From Micromonospora pattaloongensis (GTDB lineage: Bacteria; Actinomycetota; Actinomycetes; Mycobacteriales; Micromonosporaceae): DNA of 64,000 nt. Below the pieces are notes generated by a model. That model saw only the letters and a list, made by a program, of their open reading frames with translations, ran no database searches and had not been told where the DNA came from. The number at the start of each line of letters is the position of its first letter. The first letter of the stretch is position 1. Positions 9,148-17,457 of the stretch are shown in pieces. The stretch covers positions 1,054,001 through 1,118,000 of the forward strand of contig NZ_FNPH01000001.1 in the NCBI RefSeq assembly GCF_900107255.1, read 5' to 3'. The translations under genes were made by a program, and so were the position numbers.

Positions 9148-9166
9148 TAGCCTAACGATCGTTCAG
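9148..9166 (+). promoter_or_regulatory. Second TetR-type operator, before carboxyltransferase gene
   Basis: AACGATCGTT at 9154-9163 is a perfect ten-base palindrome followed by CAGG. It shares AACG-N2-CGTTCAGG with the dyad at 3671 in front of the TetR gene. A -10-like TAGCCT (9148-9153) touches it, so a bound repressor would cover the transcription start. This links the carboxyltransferase and dehydrogenase genes to the TetR regulator 5.4 kb away. Confidence 0.6.
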
Positions 9167-9190
9167 GTTGGTGACGGCGAGGGAGTCCAC

Positions 9191-10723
9191 GTGACGCTCG
9201 ACGGTGAGGCGCTGGAGCAGTTGCGCAAGCGGGTCCGGGCCGGCGGGGCGGAGAAGTACCACGCGGCGAACGCCGCGAAGGGCAAGCTCTTCGCCCGGGA
9301 ACGGATCGCCCTGCTCGTCGATGAGGGCTCGTTCGTGGAGGACGGGCTCTACGCCAACTCCATGGCCGAGGGGCTGCCGGCGGACGGCGTCGTCACCGGC
9401 GTCGCCACCATCGGCGGGCGACCCGTCTGCGTGATGGCCAACGACTCGACGGTGAAGGCGGGTTCCTGGGGCGCCCGGACCGTCGAGAAGATCATCCGGA
9501 TCATCGAGCGCGCGTACGGCGCGGGGCATCCGATGGTCTACCTCGTGGATTCGGCCGGCGCCCGGATCACCGACCAGGTCGAGCTCTTCCCGGGCCGGCG
9601 CGGCGCCGGGAAGATCTTCTGGAACCAGGTGCGCGCCTCCGGCGCCATTCCGCAGGTCTGCGCGCTGTTCGGGCCCTCGGCGGCCGGCGGCGCCTACATC
9701 CCGGCGTTCTGCGACGTGGTGGCGATGGTCGAGGGCAACGCCAGCATGTATCTCGGCTCCGACCGGATGGTCGAGATGGTCACCGGCGAGAAGACCACCC
9801 TTGAGGAGATGGGCGGGGCGCGGGTGCACTGCGCCGAATCCGGCGTGGGGCACTTCCTGTGCAAGACCGAGGCCGAGGCGCTCGACGTGGTGAAGCGCTA
9901 TCTGTCGTACCTGCCGGACAACTGGACCCAGCAGCCACCCAGCGCCACTGCGGTCGAGCCGTCGTCCAAGGTGGACCTGGCCGCGTTGGTGCCGGCGAGC
10001 GAGCGGCAGGCGTTCGACATGCGCCGGTACGTCAAGGGGCTTCTCGACGACGGGTCGTTCCTGGAGATCCAGGCGCTGTGGGCGAAGGAGTTGACCGTCG
10101 GGTTCGGCCGGCTGAACGGCGAGGTGGTCGGCGTCGTCGCCAACAACTCGATGTTCAAGGGCGGCGTGCTCTTCGTGGACTCGGCCGACAAGGCCGCCCG
10201 GTTCGTCCAGCTGTGTGACGCCTTCAACGTACCGCTGCTCTTCCTGTCGGACGTGCCCGGCTTCATGGTCGGCACGGCGGTGGAGAAGCAGGGCATCATC
10301 CGGCACGGCGCGAAGATGATCACGGCGATCTCCGAGGCCACCGTGCCGAAGATCTGCGTGGTGGTGCGCAAGGCGTACGGCGCCGGCCTCTACGCGATGG
10401 CCGGTCCCGGCTTCGAGCCCGACGCCACCATCGCGCTGCCGACCGCGAAGATCGCCGTGATGGGCGCGGAGGCGGCGGTCAACGCGGTCTACGCCAACAA
10501 GATCGCGGCCATCGCGGACCCCGAGGAGCGGGCCGCGTTCGTCGCCGCCCGGCGCGAGGAGTACGAGCGGGACATCGACATCGTCCGGCTCGCCAGCGAG
10601 CTGGTGGTCGACGCCATCGTCGAGCCGCACGAGCTCCGGGCCGAACTCGTTCGCCGCTTCGCCGCCGCCCGCGGCCGGGATCGCCACTTCTCGCGCCGCC
10701 GACACGGCGTCACGCCGGTCTGA
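9191..10723 (+). CDS. Acyl-CoA carboxylase beta subunit (carboxyltransferase), probably methylcrotonyl-CoA specific
   Basis: Moves the carboxyl group from carboxybiotin to an acyl-CoA; works with a biotin carboxylase and BCCP. The 510-residue chain has the two crotonase-like halves typical of the family. The N-terminal oxyanion region contains DSAGARITDQVELFPGRRGA, which resembles the methylcrotonyl/geranyl-CoA group rather than AccD/PccB. The C-terminal half includes DVPGFMVG and KAYGAGLYAM. The GTG at 9191 is preferred to upstream starts because the operator and -10 element lie at 9148-9166. The dehydrogenase gene follows by 55 bases, probably in one operon. Confidence 0.9.
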   Translation: MTLDGEALEQLRKRVRAGGAEKYHAANAAKGKLFARERIALLVDEGSFVEDGLYANSMAEGLPADGVVTGVATIGGRPVCVMANDSTVKAGSWGARTVEKIIRIIERAYGAGHPMVYLVDSAGARITDQVELFPGRRGAGKIFWNQVRASGAIPQVCALFGPSAAGGAYIPAFCDVVAMVEGNASMYLGSDRMVEMVTGEKTTLEEMGGARVHCAESGVGHFLCKTEAEALDVVKRYLSYLPDNWTQQPPSATAVEPSSKVDLAALVPASERQAFDMRRYVKGLLDDGSFLEIQALWAKELTVGFGRLNGEVVGVVANNSMFKGGVLFVDSADKAARFVQLCDAFNVPLLFLSDVPGFMVGTAVEKQGIIRHGAKMITAISEATVPKICVVVRKAYGAGLYAMAGPGFEPDATIALPTAKIAVMGAEAAVNAVYANKIAAIADPEERAAFVAARREEYERDIDIVRLASELVVDAIVEPHELRAELVRRFAAARGRDRHFSRRRHGVTPV

Positions 10724-10778
10724 CGCGGACACGTCCGGCCCGAACCCGGACGAATGCCGTGGGAATCTAGGAGGAACG

Positions 10779-11927
10779 ATGGACTTCCGGCTCAACGAGG
10801 AGCACGAAGCGCTGCGGCAGAGCGTCCGCGAGTTCGCCCGCGACGTGGTCGCGCCGGTGATCGCGGAGCACTACGAGCGGCACACCTTCCCGTACGACGT
10901 CGTGCGGCAGATGGGGAAGATGGGGCTGTTCGGCCTGCCCTTCCCGGAGGAGTACGGCGGTATGGGCGGCGACTACTTCGCGCTCTGCCTCGCGCTGGAG
11001 GAGTTGGCCCGCGTCGACTCCAGCGTGGCGATCACGCTCGAGGCGGCGATCTCGCTCGGCGCGATGCCGATCTACCGCTTCGGCACCGCGGAGCAGAAGG
11101 AGCGCTGGCTGCCGAAGCTGGTCTCGGGGGAGGCGCTCGCCGGCTTCGGCCTCACCGAGCCGGGCTTCGGCTCCGACGCCGGCGGCACCGCCACCCGCGC
11201 CGTGCTCGACGGCGACGAGTGGGTGATCAACGGCTCGAAGGCGTTCATCACCAACTCCGGCACCGACATCACCGCGTTGGTCACGGTGACCGCGGTGACG
11301 GGGATCCGGCCCGACGGGTCCAAGGAGCTCTCCACGATCATCGTGCCGTCCGGCACCCCGGGCTTCACGGTCGCACCGGGCTACTCGAAGGTCGGCTGGT
11401 GCGCCTCCGACACCCACGAGCTCACCTTCGACGACTGCCGGGTGCCGGCGGCGAACCTGCTCGGTGAGCGGGGGAGGGGCTTCGCGCAGTTCCTCCGGAT
11501 TCTCGACGAGGGGCGGATCGCCATCGCCGCGCTCGCGGTCGGACTCGCCCAAGGCTGCGTCGACGAGTCCATCCGGTACGCCACCCAGCGGCAGGCCTTC
11601 GGCCAGCCGATCGGCAATTACCAGGCGATCCAGTTCAAGATCGCGGACATGGAGTTGCGGGCGCACACCGCGCGGCTGGCGTACTACGACGCGGCGGCGC
11701 GGATGCTCGCGGGCGAGGACTTCAAGCGGCAGGCCGCGATGGCGAAGCTGTACGCCAGCGAGAGCGCGGTCGACAACGCGCGGGAGGCGACGCAGATCCA
11801 CGGTGGCTACGGCTTCATGAACGAGTTCCCGGTGGCGCGTTTCTGGCGGGACTCGAAGATCCTGGAGATCGGGGAGGGGACCTCCGAGGTTCAGCGGATG
11901 ATCATCGCGCGGGACCTCGGCCTCTAG
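10779..11927 (+). CDS. Acyl-CoA dehydrogenase, isovaleryl-CoA-like
   Basis: FAD enzyme that makes a 2,3-enoyl-CoA and passes electrons to ETF. At 382 residues it has the normal length of the short-chain and branched-chain group. Visible signatures are GFGLTEPGFGSDAGG in the FAD/substrate region, the FAD-binding RQAFGQPIGNYQAIQ region, QIHGGYGF near the C-terminus and EIGEGTSEVQR, with Glu366 in the usual catalytic-base position. A strong AGGAGG precedes the ATG. In this cluster isovaleryl-CoA is a sensible substrate, giving methylcrotonyl-CoA for the carboxylase; other short acyl-CoAs cannot be excluded. Confidence 0.88.
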   Translation: MDFRLNEEHEALRQSVREFARDVVAPVIAEHYERHTFPYDVVRQMGKMGLFGLPFPEEYGGMGGDYFALCLALEELARVDSSVAITLEAAISLGAMPIYRFGTAEQKERWLPKLVSGEALAGFGLTEPGFGSDAGGTATRAVLDGDEWVINGSKAFITNSGTDITALVTVTAVTGIRPDGSKELSTIIVPSGTPGFTVAPGYSKVGWCASDTHELTFDDCRVPAANLLGERGRGFAQFLRILDEGRIAIAALAVGLAQGCVDESIRYATQRQAFGQPIGNYQAIQFKIADMELRAHTARLAYYDAAARMLAGEDFKRQAAMAKLYASESAVDNAREATQIHGGYGFMNEFPVARFWRDSKILEIGEGTSEVQRMIIARDLGL

Positions 11928-12020
11928 CGCGCTGCCAGCTGTCGGATATCCGAGCGCTCCAGCGTCACGACGCCGACGGACCACTCCCGTCCGTCGGACC
12001 GGGTGCGTAATCTCCAGTCC

Positions 12021-12836
12021 ATGACACTGGATCATGCTCCTGAGCAGGGCATGATTCCGTTTTCGGTGCTGCTGCGCCGGTGCCGGTCCGCCGCCAACCT
12101 GACCCAGGCGGAGCTCGCCCGGCGGGCCGGGGTCGGGGTGCGGACGGTGCGGGACCTGGAGCGGGGGCGTTCCTCGCGTCCCCAGCGCACCACCGTCGAA
12201 CTGCTCGCCGCGGCGCTCGGGGTCGCGGGCGACGACCGTACGGAGTTCTTCGCTGCCGCGCGCGGTCAGACCCCGACCGCTGGCCGCGGTCCGGCGTCGG
12301 CGCCCGGCCGCGCGCTGCCGCCCCCGGTCGACCTCGCTGGTCGGGACGACGGTGACGTGGCGGAGTCGGCGGAGTCGGCGTTGCGGGGCGGCGAGGTGGT
12401 GGGCCTGGTCGGGCTCGCGCTCGGCACGATCGGACTGGCGCTGGCGCAGGACGGCCGGCTGCCCGACGCGGCGGCGGTGCTGGCGGAGCTGCGGGGGTGG
12501 GACGCGCCGTCGCCGGAGCGCAGCGAGGACGGCCTGTCGGCGGTGATCGAGGCGTCGATGGCGCTGCACCGGGGCGAGCGCGCGGTGGCAGCGGAGTGGT
12601 TCGCGGCGGCGGCCGAGGCGTTGACCGGCGGTGACGACCCGCGGTACGTGGTCGAGGCGCTGGTGGGGCTCGTGGCGACCACCGACGACGACGCCGCGCG
12701 GAAGTCCGCGCTCGAACGCCTCGCCGAAATCTGCCGGAACGGGGCGGTCACGCTGCTGCCGCGGCAGCGGGCGTTGATCGGGTCGGCGGAGGCGCGGCGG
12801 CCGGCACCCGGCGGCGGCGTGGACAGCCGGCACTGA
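12021..12836 (+). CDS. XRE-family helix-turn-helix protein without ATPase domain
   Basis: DNA-binding protein of 271 residues. Residues about 8-75 form an XRE domain (LTQAELARRAGVGVRTVRDL, then ERGRSSRPQRTT) of the kind that usually opens large NB-ARC/TPR regulators in actinobacteria. Here the ATPase is missing, and the remainder is Ala-rich helical sequence resembling TPR-type repeats. The ATG at 12021 is preferred to GTG 12003 because a -10-like TAATCT (12008-12013) lies seven bases before it, the spacing of a leaderless promoter. The target is unknown and the gene stands alone between terminator-bounded units. Confidence 0.75.
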   Translation: MTLDHAPEQGMIPFSVLLRRCRSAANLTQAELARRAGVGVRTVRDLERGRSSRPQRTTVELLAAALGVAGDDRTEFFAAARGQTPTAGRGPASAPGRALPPPVDLAGRDDGDVAESAESALRGGEVVGLVGLALGTIGLALAQDGRLPDAAAVLAELRGWDAPSPERSEDGLSAVIEASMALHRGERAVAAEWFAAAAEALTGGDDPRYVVEALVGLVATTDDDAARKSALERLAEICRNGAVTLLPRQRALIGSAEARRPAPGGGVDSRH

Positions 12837-12867
12837 GCCGCCTCACGGACGGCCAGTGCCGGCTGTC
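12822..12867 (+). terminator. Hairpin overlapping the XRE gene stop codon
   Basis: GACAGCCGGCACTG at 12822-12835 is perfectly complementary to 12854-12867 (14 pairs, 18-base loop). The left arm contains the last codons and the TG of the stop codon. I see no gene in the remaining sequence up to 13134. Confidence 0.7.
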
Positions 12868-13134
12868 GACACGCCCCCGGGTCGGCGCGGGCGAGCGCTC
12901 CCCGACAAGAGTCCCCTCGCTCGTCGTCCGCGCCGGCACCCCCCGTGGTGCTTCTCGCCGTGAAACCGTAGCCGCACGGGGCACGGAAAGCTGTCTGGTT
13001 GGCGGAGAGAGTCCGGATATCGCCGGCAGTTCTGCCGGTCTTTCTGCCGGTGTCGGCCGTACGCTGACGCGGTGCCGCACCCGGGTCCGCCTCCGGTCCC
13101 CGGCCCGCCGTGCGGTCCACCCCGGCTCCGCCGG

Positions 13135-13632
13135 CTACGCCCCGAGTTCGGCGGGGTCGGTCTCGGTGCTGCCGGCCGTCGCGCCCGGGTGCACCGCGTC
13201 CCGCACGCTGCGCAACGCGTCGAGCAGATTCCGCAGCTCCGTCGGCGTGAGCTGTCCGGTGAACCACTCCTCGATCAGCCGCAGGTGGCCGGGGAGCGTC
13301 TGGTTGAGGCGGGTCACCCCGGCCTCGGTGAGGACGGCGTACGAGCTGCGCCGGTCGGAGGGGCAGGCGCGGCGGCAGAGCAGTCCGTCGCGCTCCATCC
13401 GGTCGACGACGCGGGTGACGCCGCTGGTCGACAGCGACGTCTGGGCCGCGAGGTCCGTCATCCTCAGTTGCATCCCGGGAGAGCGCGACAGCCGCATCAG
13501 GACCTCGAACTCAACGGTGGAGAGGTCGTGCTCAGCGAACTGGGCGGCGAACCGGGCCGCGAGGCCGGCGTGGGCCTCGAAGAAGAGGCCGACCGCCGTG
13601 ATCCGCGGATCGTCGGACATGTTCTCGGTCAC
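13135..13632 (-). CDS. MarR-family transcriptional regulator
   Basis: Winged-helix repressor of 165 residues, normal length for the family. The DNA-binding part is visible as RMTDLAAQTSLSTSGVTRVV (recognition helix) and DRMERDGLLCRRACPSDRRS (wing, with the DxRS signature). It contains Cys residues near the wing, which could make it redox responsive; that is inference. The gene is divergent from the YceI-like gene across about 105 bases containing a good promoter, so control of that gene and of itself is likely. Confidence 0.9.
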   Translation of the reverse strand: MTENMSDDPRITAVGLFFEAHAGLAARFAAQFAEHDLSTVEFEVLMRLSRSPGMQLRMTDLAAQTSLSTSGVTRVVDRMERDGLLCRRACPSDRRSSYAVLTEAGVTRLNQTLPGHLRLIEEWFTGQLTPTELRNLLDALRSVRDAVHPGATAGSTETDPAELGA

Positions 13633-13651
13633 CCGACCATGGTAGCAGTAC

Positions 13652-13682
13652 TTGACACGGGGAATGTTGTTCGTTCTATAGT
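13652..13682 (+). promoter_or_regulatory. Promoter region of the YceI gene
   Basis: TTGACA at 13652-13657 and TATAGT at 13677-13682 are near-consensus boxes but 19 bases apart, longer than optimal. The AT-rich interval between them is where a MarR dimer could bind. It faces the YceI gene and lies in the divergent gap with the MarR gene. Confidence 0.5.
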
Positions 13683-13736
13683 TGTTGCGTCAGCCGTTGG
13701 CATCCTCAACTATCTGGTCCCGGAGGGGCAAGCAAC

Positions 13737-14315
13737 ATGACCACCACTGACCTGAACACCCGCGAGTGGAACGGCCTCACCATCCCGACCGCCGGCACGT
13801 ACGAGCTCGACGCGGCGCACAAGCGCGTCGGCTTCAGCGCGCGGCACATGATGGTGAGCAAGGTGCGCGGCGAGTTCACCGAGGCGACCGCCACCATCAC
13901 CGTCGGCGAGGACCCGCTGCAGTCCGCCGTGTCCGCGACGATCCAGGCCGCGAGCATCGGCACCGCCCAGGGCGACCGCGACGGCCACCTCAAGAGCGCC
14001 GACTTCCTGGACGTGGAGAACCACCCGACGCTGGAGTACCGCAGCACGGGTGTGAAGGAGATCAACGGCAACGAGTTCGTGCTCTCCGGCGAGCTGACCA
14101 TCAAGGGCGTGACGCGTCCCGTCGACCTCGAGGTCGAGTTCGAGGGCGTCGGCCGCAGCCCGTACGGGCAGGACATCTTCGGCTTCACGGCGACCGCCGA
14201 GATCGACCGCGAGGAATTCGGCCTGACCTGGAACGTGGCGCTGGAGACCGGCGGCGTGCTGGTGGGCAAGAAGATCAAGATTGACATCGAGGGTGAGGCC
14301 ATCCGGCAGGCCTGA
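13737..14315 (+). CDS. YceI-family lipocalin-like protein
   Basis: Beta-barrel protein of 192 residues from the YceI family, which binds polyisoprenoids or amphiphilic ligands and is often stress induced. Family landmarks are GTYELDAAHKRVGFSARHMM at the start, VENHPTLEYRST in the middle and LTIKGVTRPVDLEVEF before the closing strands. There is no signal peptide, unlike E. coli YceI, so it appears cytoplasmic. The divergent MarR gene and the promoter between suggest inducible expression. A hairpin follows at 14330. Confidence 0.9.
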   Translation: MTTTDLNTREWNGLTIPTAGTYELDAAHKRVGFSARHMMVSKVRGEFTEATATITVGEDPLQSAVSATIQAASIGTAQGDRDGHLKSADFLDVENHPTLEYRSTGVKEINGNEFVLSGELTIKGVTRPVDLEVEFEGVGRSPYGQDIFGFTATAEIDREEFGLTWNVALETGGVLVGKKIKIDIEGEAIRQA

Positions 14316-14329
14316 TCGTCGCCACGGTC

Positions 14330-14362
14330 GCGTCCCGGTCGCCACGATGGCGGCCGGGACGC
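14330..14362 (+). terminator. Hairpin after YceI gene
   Basis: GCGTCCCGG at 14330-14338 pairs with CCGGGACGC at 14354-14362, extended by inner CGCC/GGCG pairs. It starts 15 bases after the stop codon. Confidence 0.65.
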
Positions 14363-14566
14363 CGCCGTATCCGGGGTCTGGAGGACTCCGACCGGATGTG
14401 GAAGGGTGGACATAGCGTTCTCACCCGCTCACGTACGGGTGACTGCAGCCCGCCCTGTCTCTGGCCCAGAGGAGTCGGCGCTCTTACCGTGGACGTTGCA
14501 TCGGGCTGCACGGTGGGCATATAGCCCCGCGACCGCGTCGACAACACCTCGCGTCGGGGAGGGCAC

Positions 14567-16048
14567 ATGGGCAAGGACGTCCCGCCGGGCGGATTCTCGC
14601 GGGAGGACCGCGTCCGCTACCGCCAGAAGGTACGCCGGTGCCTGGACGTGTTCGCGCTCATGCTCGACGACTTCGGCTTCGACGCCGACCGCCCGACGAC
14701 GGGACTCGAGGTCGAACTCAACCTCGTCGACCCCCGGGCCGAACCGGCGATGCGCAACGCCGAGATCCTCGCCAACCTCGCCGACCCGACCTTCCAGACC
14801 GAGCTCGGACAGTTCAACCTCGAGCTGAACGCGCGGCCGCGGCTCATCGAGGGGGCCGGCTTCGCCGACTACGAGGAGGATCTGCGCGCCAGCCTCGGGC
14901 GCGCCGAGGAGCGGGCGTTGAAGGCGGACGCGACGATCATGATGATCGGGATCCTGCCCACCCTCACCGCGCGCCACCTCGTCGTGGACAACCTCTCCAC
15001 GAACGCGCGTTACCGCGTGCTCAACGAGCAGATCGTCTCGGCACGCGGCGAGGACATCGGCCTGGACATCCACGGCGTCGACCGGTTACGCACCCACACC
15101 GACTCGATCGCTCCCGAGGCGGCCTGCACGAGCGTCCAGTTCCACCTGCAGGTCGCGCCGGACACGTTCGCGAGCTACTGGAACGCCTCCCAGGCGATCG
15201 CGGCCGCCCAGGTCGCGGTCGGCGCCAACTCGCCGTTCCTCTACGGCAAGCAGCTCTGGGCCGAGACCCGGATCGCGCTGTTCGAGCAGGCCACCGACAC
15301 GCGGTCGGACGAGCTGAAGGCGCAGGGCGTACGGCCCCGGGTGTGGTTCGGCGAGCGCTGGATCACGTCGATCTTCGACCTCTTCGAGGAGAACGTGCGC
15401 TACTTCCCGCCGCTGCTGCCGATCTGCGAGGACGAGGACCCGGTCGAGGTGCTGCACAACGGCGGCGTCCCGACGCTGGGCGAGCTGCGGCTGCACAACG
15501 GCACCGTCTACCGCTGGAACCGCCCGGTCTACGACGTGATGAACGGCCGCCCGCACCTGCGGGTGGAGAACCGGGTGTTGCCGGCCGGACCGACGGTGGT
15601 CGACATGCTCGCCAACGCGGCCTTCTACTTCGGCCTCGTGCGGGAGCTGGCGGAGGCGGACCGGCCGATCTGGAGCCAGTTGACGTTCAGCGCCGCCGAG
15701 GAGAACTTCCACGCGGCCGCGCGGCGCGGGATCGAGGCGACCGTGCACTGGCCGCGCATGGGCGAGGTGCGCATCACGGATCTCGTGCTGGACGTGCTGC
15801 TGCCGAAGGCATACACCGGGCTGGACCGGTTCGGGGTGCGGCCGGCGGACCGCGACCGGCTCCTCGGCATCATCGAGGAGCGCTGCCGGACGCGCCGCAA
15901 CGGCGCGGTGTGGCAGACGGAGGCGGTGTGGGCGGCCGAGCGTGGGCGCGGATTGAGCCGTTCCGCGGCGCTGCACGAGATGCTGCAGCGCTACGGCGAA
16001 CTGCAGCAGGGCAACACCCCCGTGCACACCTGGCCGATCCCCGATTGA
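14567..16048 (+). CDS. Glutamate-cysteine ligase family (GCS2) enzyme
   Basis: ATP-grasp-like carboxylate-amine ligase of 493 residues in the GCS2 family. Landmarks include TGLEVELNLVD (ATP/metal glutamates), ELGQFNLELNARP, SVQFHLQVAP, GANSPFLYGKQLW and HLRVENRVLPAGP. Family members make gamma-glutamylcysteine or related gamma-glutamyl amides; EgtA of ergothioneine synthesis is one. The product here is uncertain: these bacteria usually rely on mycothiol, and no ergothioneine gene (egtB-E) or gshB is adjacent. ATG start with a GGGAGGG ribosome site. It ends in a bidirectional hairpin shared with the next, convergent gene. Confidence 0.8.
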   Translation: MGKDVPPGGFSREDRVRYRQKVRRCLDVFALMLDDFGFDADRPTTGLEVELNLVDPRAEPAMRNAEILANLADPTFQTELGQFNLELNARPRLIEGAGFADYEEDLRASLGRAEERALKADATIMMIGILPTLTARHLVVDNLSTNARYRVLNEQIVSARGEDIGLDIHGVDRLRTHTDSIAPEAACTSVQFHLQVAPDTFASYWNASQAIAAAQVAVGANSPFLYGKQLWAETRIALFEQATDTRSDELKAQGVRPRVWFGERWITSIFDLFEENVRYFPPLLPICEDEDPVEVLHNGGVPTLGELRLHNGTVYRWNRPVYDVMNGRPHLRVENRVLPAGPTVVDMLANAAFYFGLVRELAEADRPIWSQLTFSAAEENFHAAARRGIEATVHWPRMGEVRITDLVLDVLLPKAYTGLDRFGVRPADRDRLLGIIEERCRTRRNGAVWQTEAVWAAERGRGLSRSAALHEMLQRYGELQQGNTPVHTWPIPD

Positions 16049-16070
16049 CGCCCCTGCCCGCGGCGGGGCG
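16049..16070. terminator. Bidirectional hairpin between convergent genes
   Basis: CGCCCC at 16049-16054 pairs with GGGGCG at 16065-16070. The 25-base gap between the two convergent stop codons is almost all hairpin, so it can serve both transcripts. Confidence 0.5.
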
Positions 16071-16073
16071 GTG

Positions 16074-17243
16074 TCAGTGCGGGCGACGTGCGGGGCGGCG
16101 GGGGCCGGCCTTGGCGGCCTCCGCGGTGCCCGCTTCGGTCGAGCGGACGGCGGTGGTGACGGACGCGGTGCCGCGCGCCGGCGACCCCGAACTCTGGGCC
16201 GGGCCGGACGGCGAGTAGACGGGGGCCGGCTGGTCGGTGCGCGCGGCGCTGTCCCCCTGTGCGGCCGCCGGTGACGGGGCCGGCTCGTCCCGCTCCGGTG
16301 CGACGGCTGCCGGGCCCGGCTGAGGTGCCGGCGACGGCTGCGCGCGCTGCACGAGCGCGGTCACCAGCACCGAGCCGGCGAGCCCGGCGATCACCGCGTA
16401 CGGCGCCATCAGATGCGCCGACAACTGCTCGCCGCGGATGCCGGCCAGCCGCGGCGCCGCCAGGAAGTACGCCGCGGCCACCAGCAGCGGTCCGACACCC
16501 CCGGAGATGGCCGCCCCCACGCGGTTCTCCGAGCGCCGCGCCGACGGCCAGGCCGCGAGGGCACCGATCACCAGCGCGGAGCCGAGCGCCAACGCCGCAC
16601 CGGGCCAGTAGAAGTAGTTGCGGAACCAGAACCGCTCGCTGTCGGCGGTCATCTCCCAGACCCCGAGCTGCGCGGCGGTCAGTCCACGACCGGAGAGCGC
16701 CCCGTGCACGACCGCCAGCACGGCGATCAGCCACAACCAGGCGAGGGTGGCGACGACGTTGGTGGCGCCGGCCCGGGAGACGAGCGCCCAGACGGCGATG
16801 ACCAGCCCGACGACGACGCCGACCACCGCGTACCCCGCCGCGATCGTCTGCGGCGAGAACGTGTCCGCGCGGGTGGCGTCGCGGGCCGGAACGGCGACGA
16901 GCGCCACCGTGACGAGCGCCCCGACCCCGGCGGCGAGCGCCACCGCCGTTCGCCAGAGCGCCGTGGCGAACGCGGAAGCCCGTGACGGTGCGTCCTCGGC
17001 GACCGGCGACGGCGCGCGTCCGGCGCCGAGAGCCTGGGCGCAGACCGCTCCGAGCACAGTGGACGTCGCGCCGATCCAGGTCGCCCACGTGAGGCTGGCG
17101 ATCCACGTCGCCTCGCCCGCCAACCCGACGGATGGGGACCAGGTGACGATGCCGAGCCCGTAGCCCAGCCCGAGCTGTGCCGCGCCGGCGCCAGCAGCAA
17201 TGCCGATCGCGCTCGCGATCGCTCCCCAGCCTCGAACGGCCAT
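16074..17243 (-). CDS. Multi-pass membrane protein with disordered C-terminal tail, unknown
   Basis: Not recognised. The 389-residue protein begins MAVRGWGAIASAIGIAAG and has about eight hydrophobic segments to residue 290, then about 95 residues rich in Pro, Ala, Ser and Gln that end in a basic tail (GPRRPARRPH). No transport signature is visible. The ATG at 17243 is preferred to a longer reading frame from 17459, whose extra 72 residues lack membrane character and lie in a region with stops in related frames. It is divergent from the PASTA-protein gene, so the two share about 215 bases of upstream DNA. Similar proteins occur beside cell-envelope genes in related bacteria (from memory). Confidence 0.7.
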   Translation of the reverse strand: MAVRGWGAIASAIGIAAGAGAAQLGLGYGLGIVTWSPSVGLAGEATWIASLTWATWIGATSTVLGAVCAQALGAGRAPSPVAEDAPSRASAFATALWRTAVALAAGVGALVTVALVAVPARDATRADTFSPQTIAAGYAVVGVVVGLVIAVWALVSRAGATNVVATLAWLWLIAVLAVVHGALSGRGLTAAQLGVWEMTADSERFWFRNYFYWPGAALALGSALVIGALAAWPSARRSENRVGAAISGGVGPLLVAAAYFLAAPRLAGIRGEQLSAHLMAPYAVIAGLAGSVLVTALVQRAQPSPAPQPGPAAVAPERDEPAPSPAAAQGDSAARTDQPAPVYSPSGPAQSSGSPARGTASVTTAVRSTEAGTAEAAKAGPRRPARRPH

Positions 17244-17457
17244 GCCGGGCAGCGTAGCGCTCACCCCGTGTCGGGGCGAGCCTTCGGCTGTCCCGACCGG
17301 TGACCGTATCCCCGTGATCACGATGCGTGGCGCGTGACCGTTGCGTCGGTCGGTATACGCGGCCGCGCCCGGCGCCGCGCCGCACGCGGCGAACGAGACA
17401 CCGGCCGGATAACTTGGTGACGGCGGATCGCTTCGACCGCGCGCGAGAGGACGTGAC

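Noticed and set aside
9101-9190. Upstream extension of the carboxyltransferase gene
   Set aside because: It would place the operator and -10 element inside coding sequence, and the added residues are not family-like.
10767-12833. Minus-strand open frame of about 690 codons
   Set aside because: Shadow of the acyl-CoA dehydrogenase and XRE genes in a high-GC genome; the Arg/His/Gly-rich sequence has no domain.
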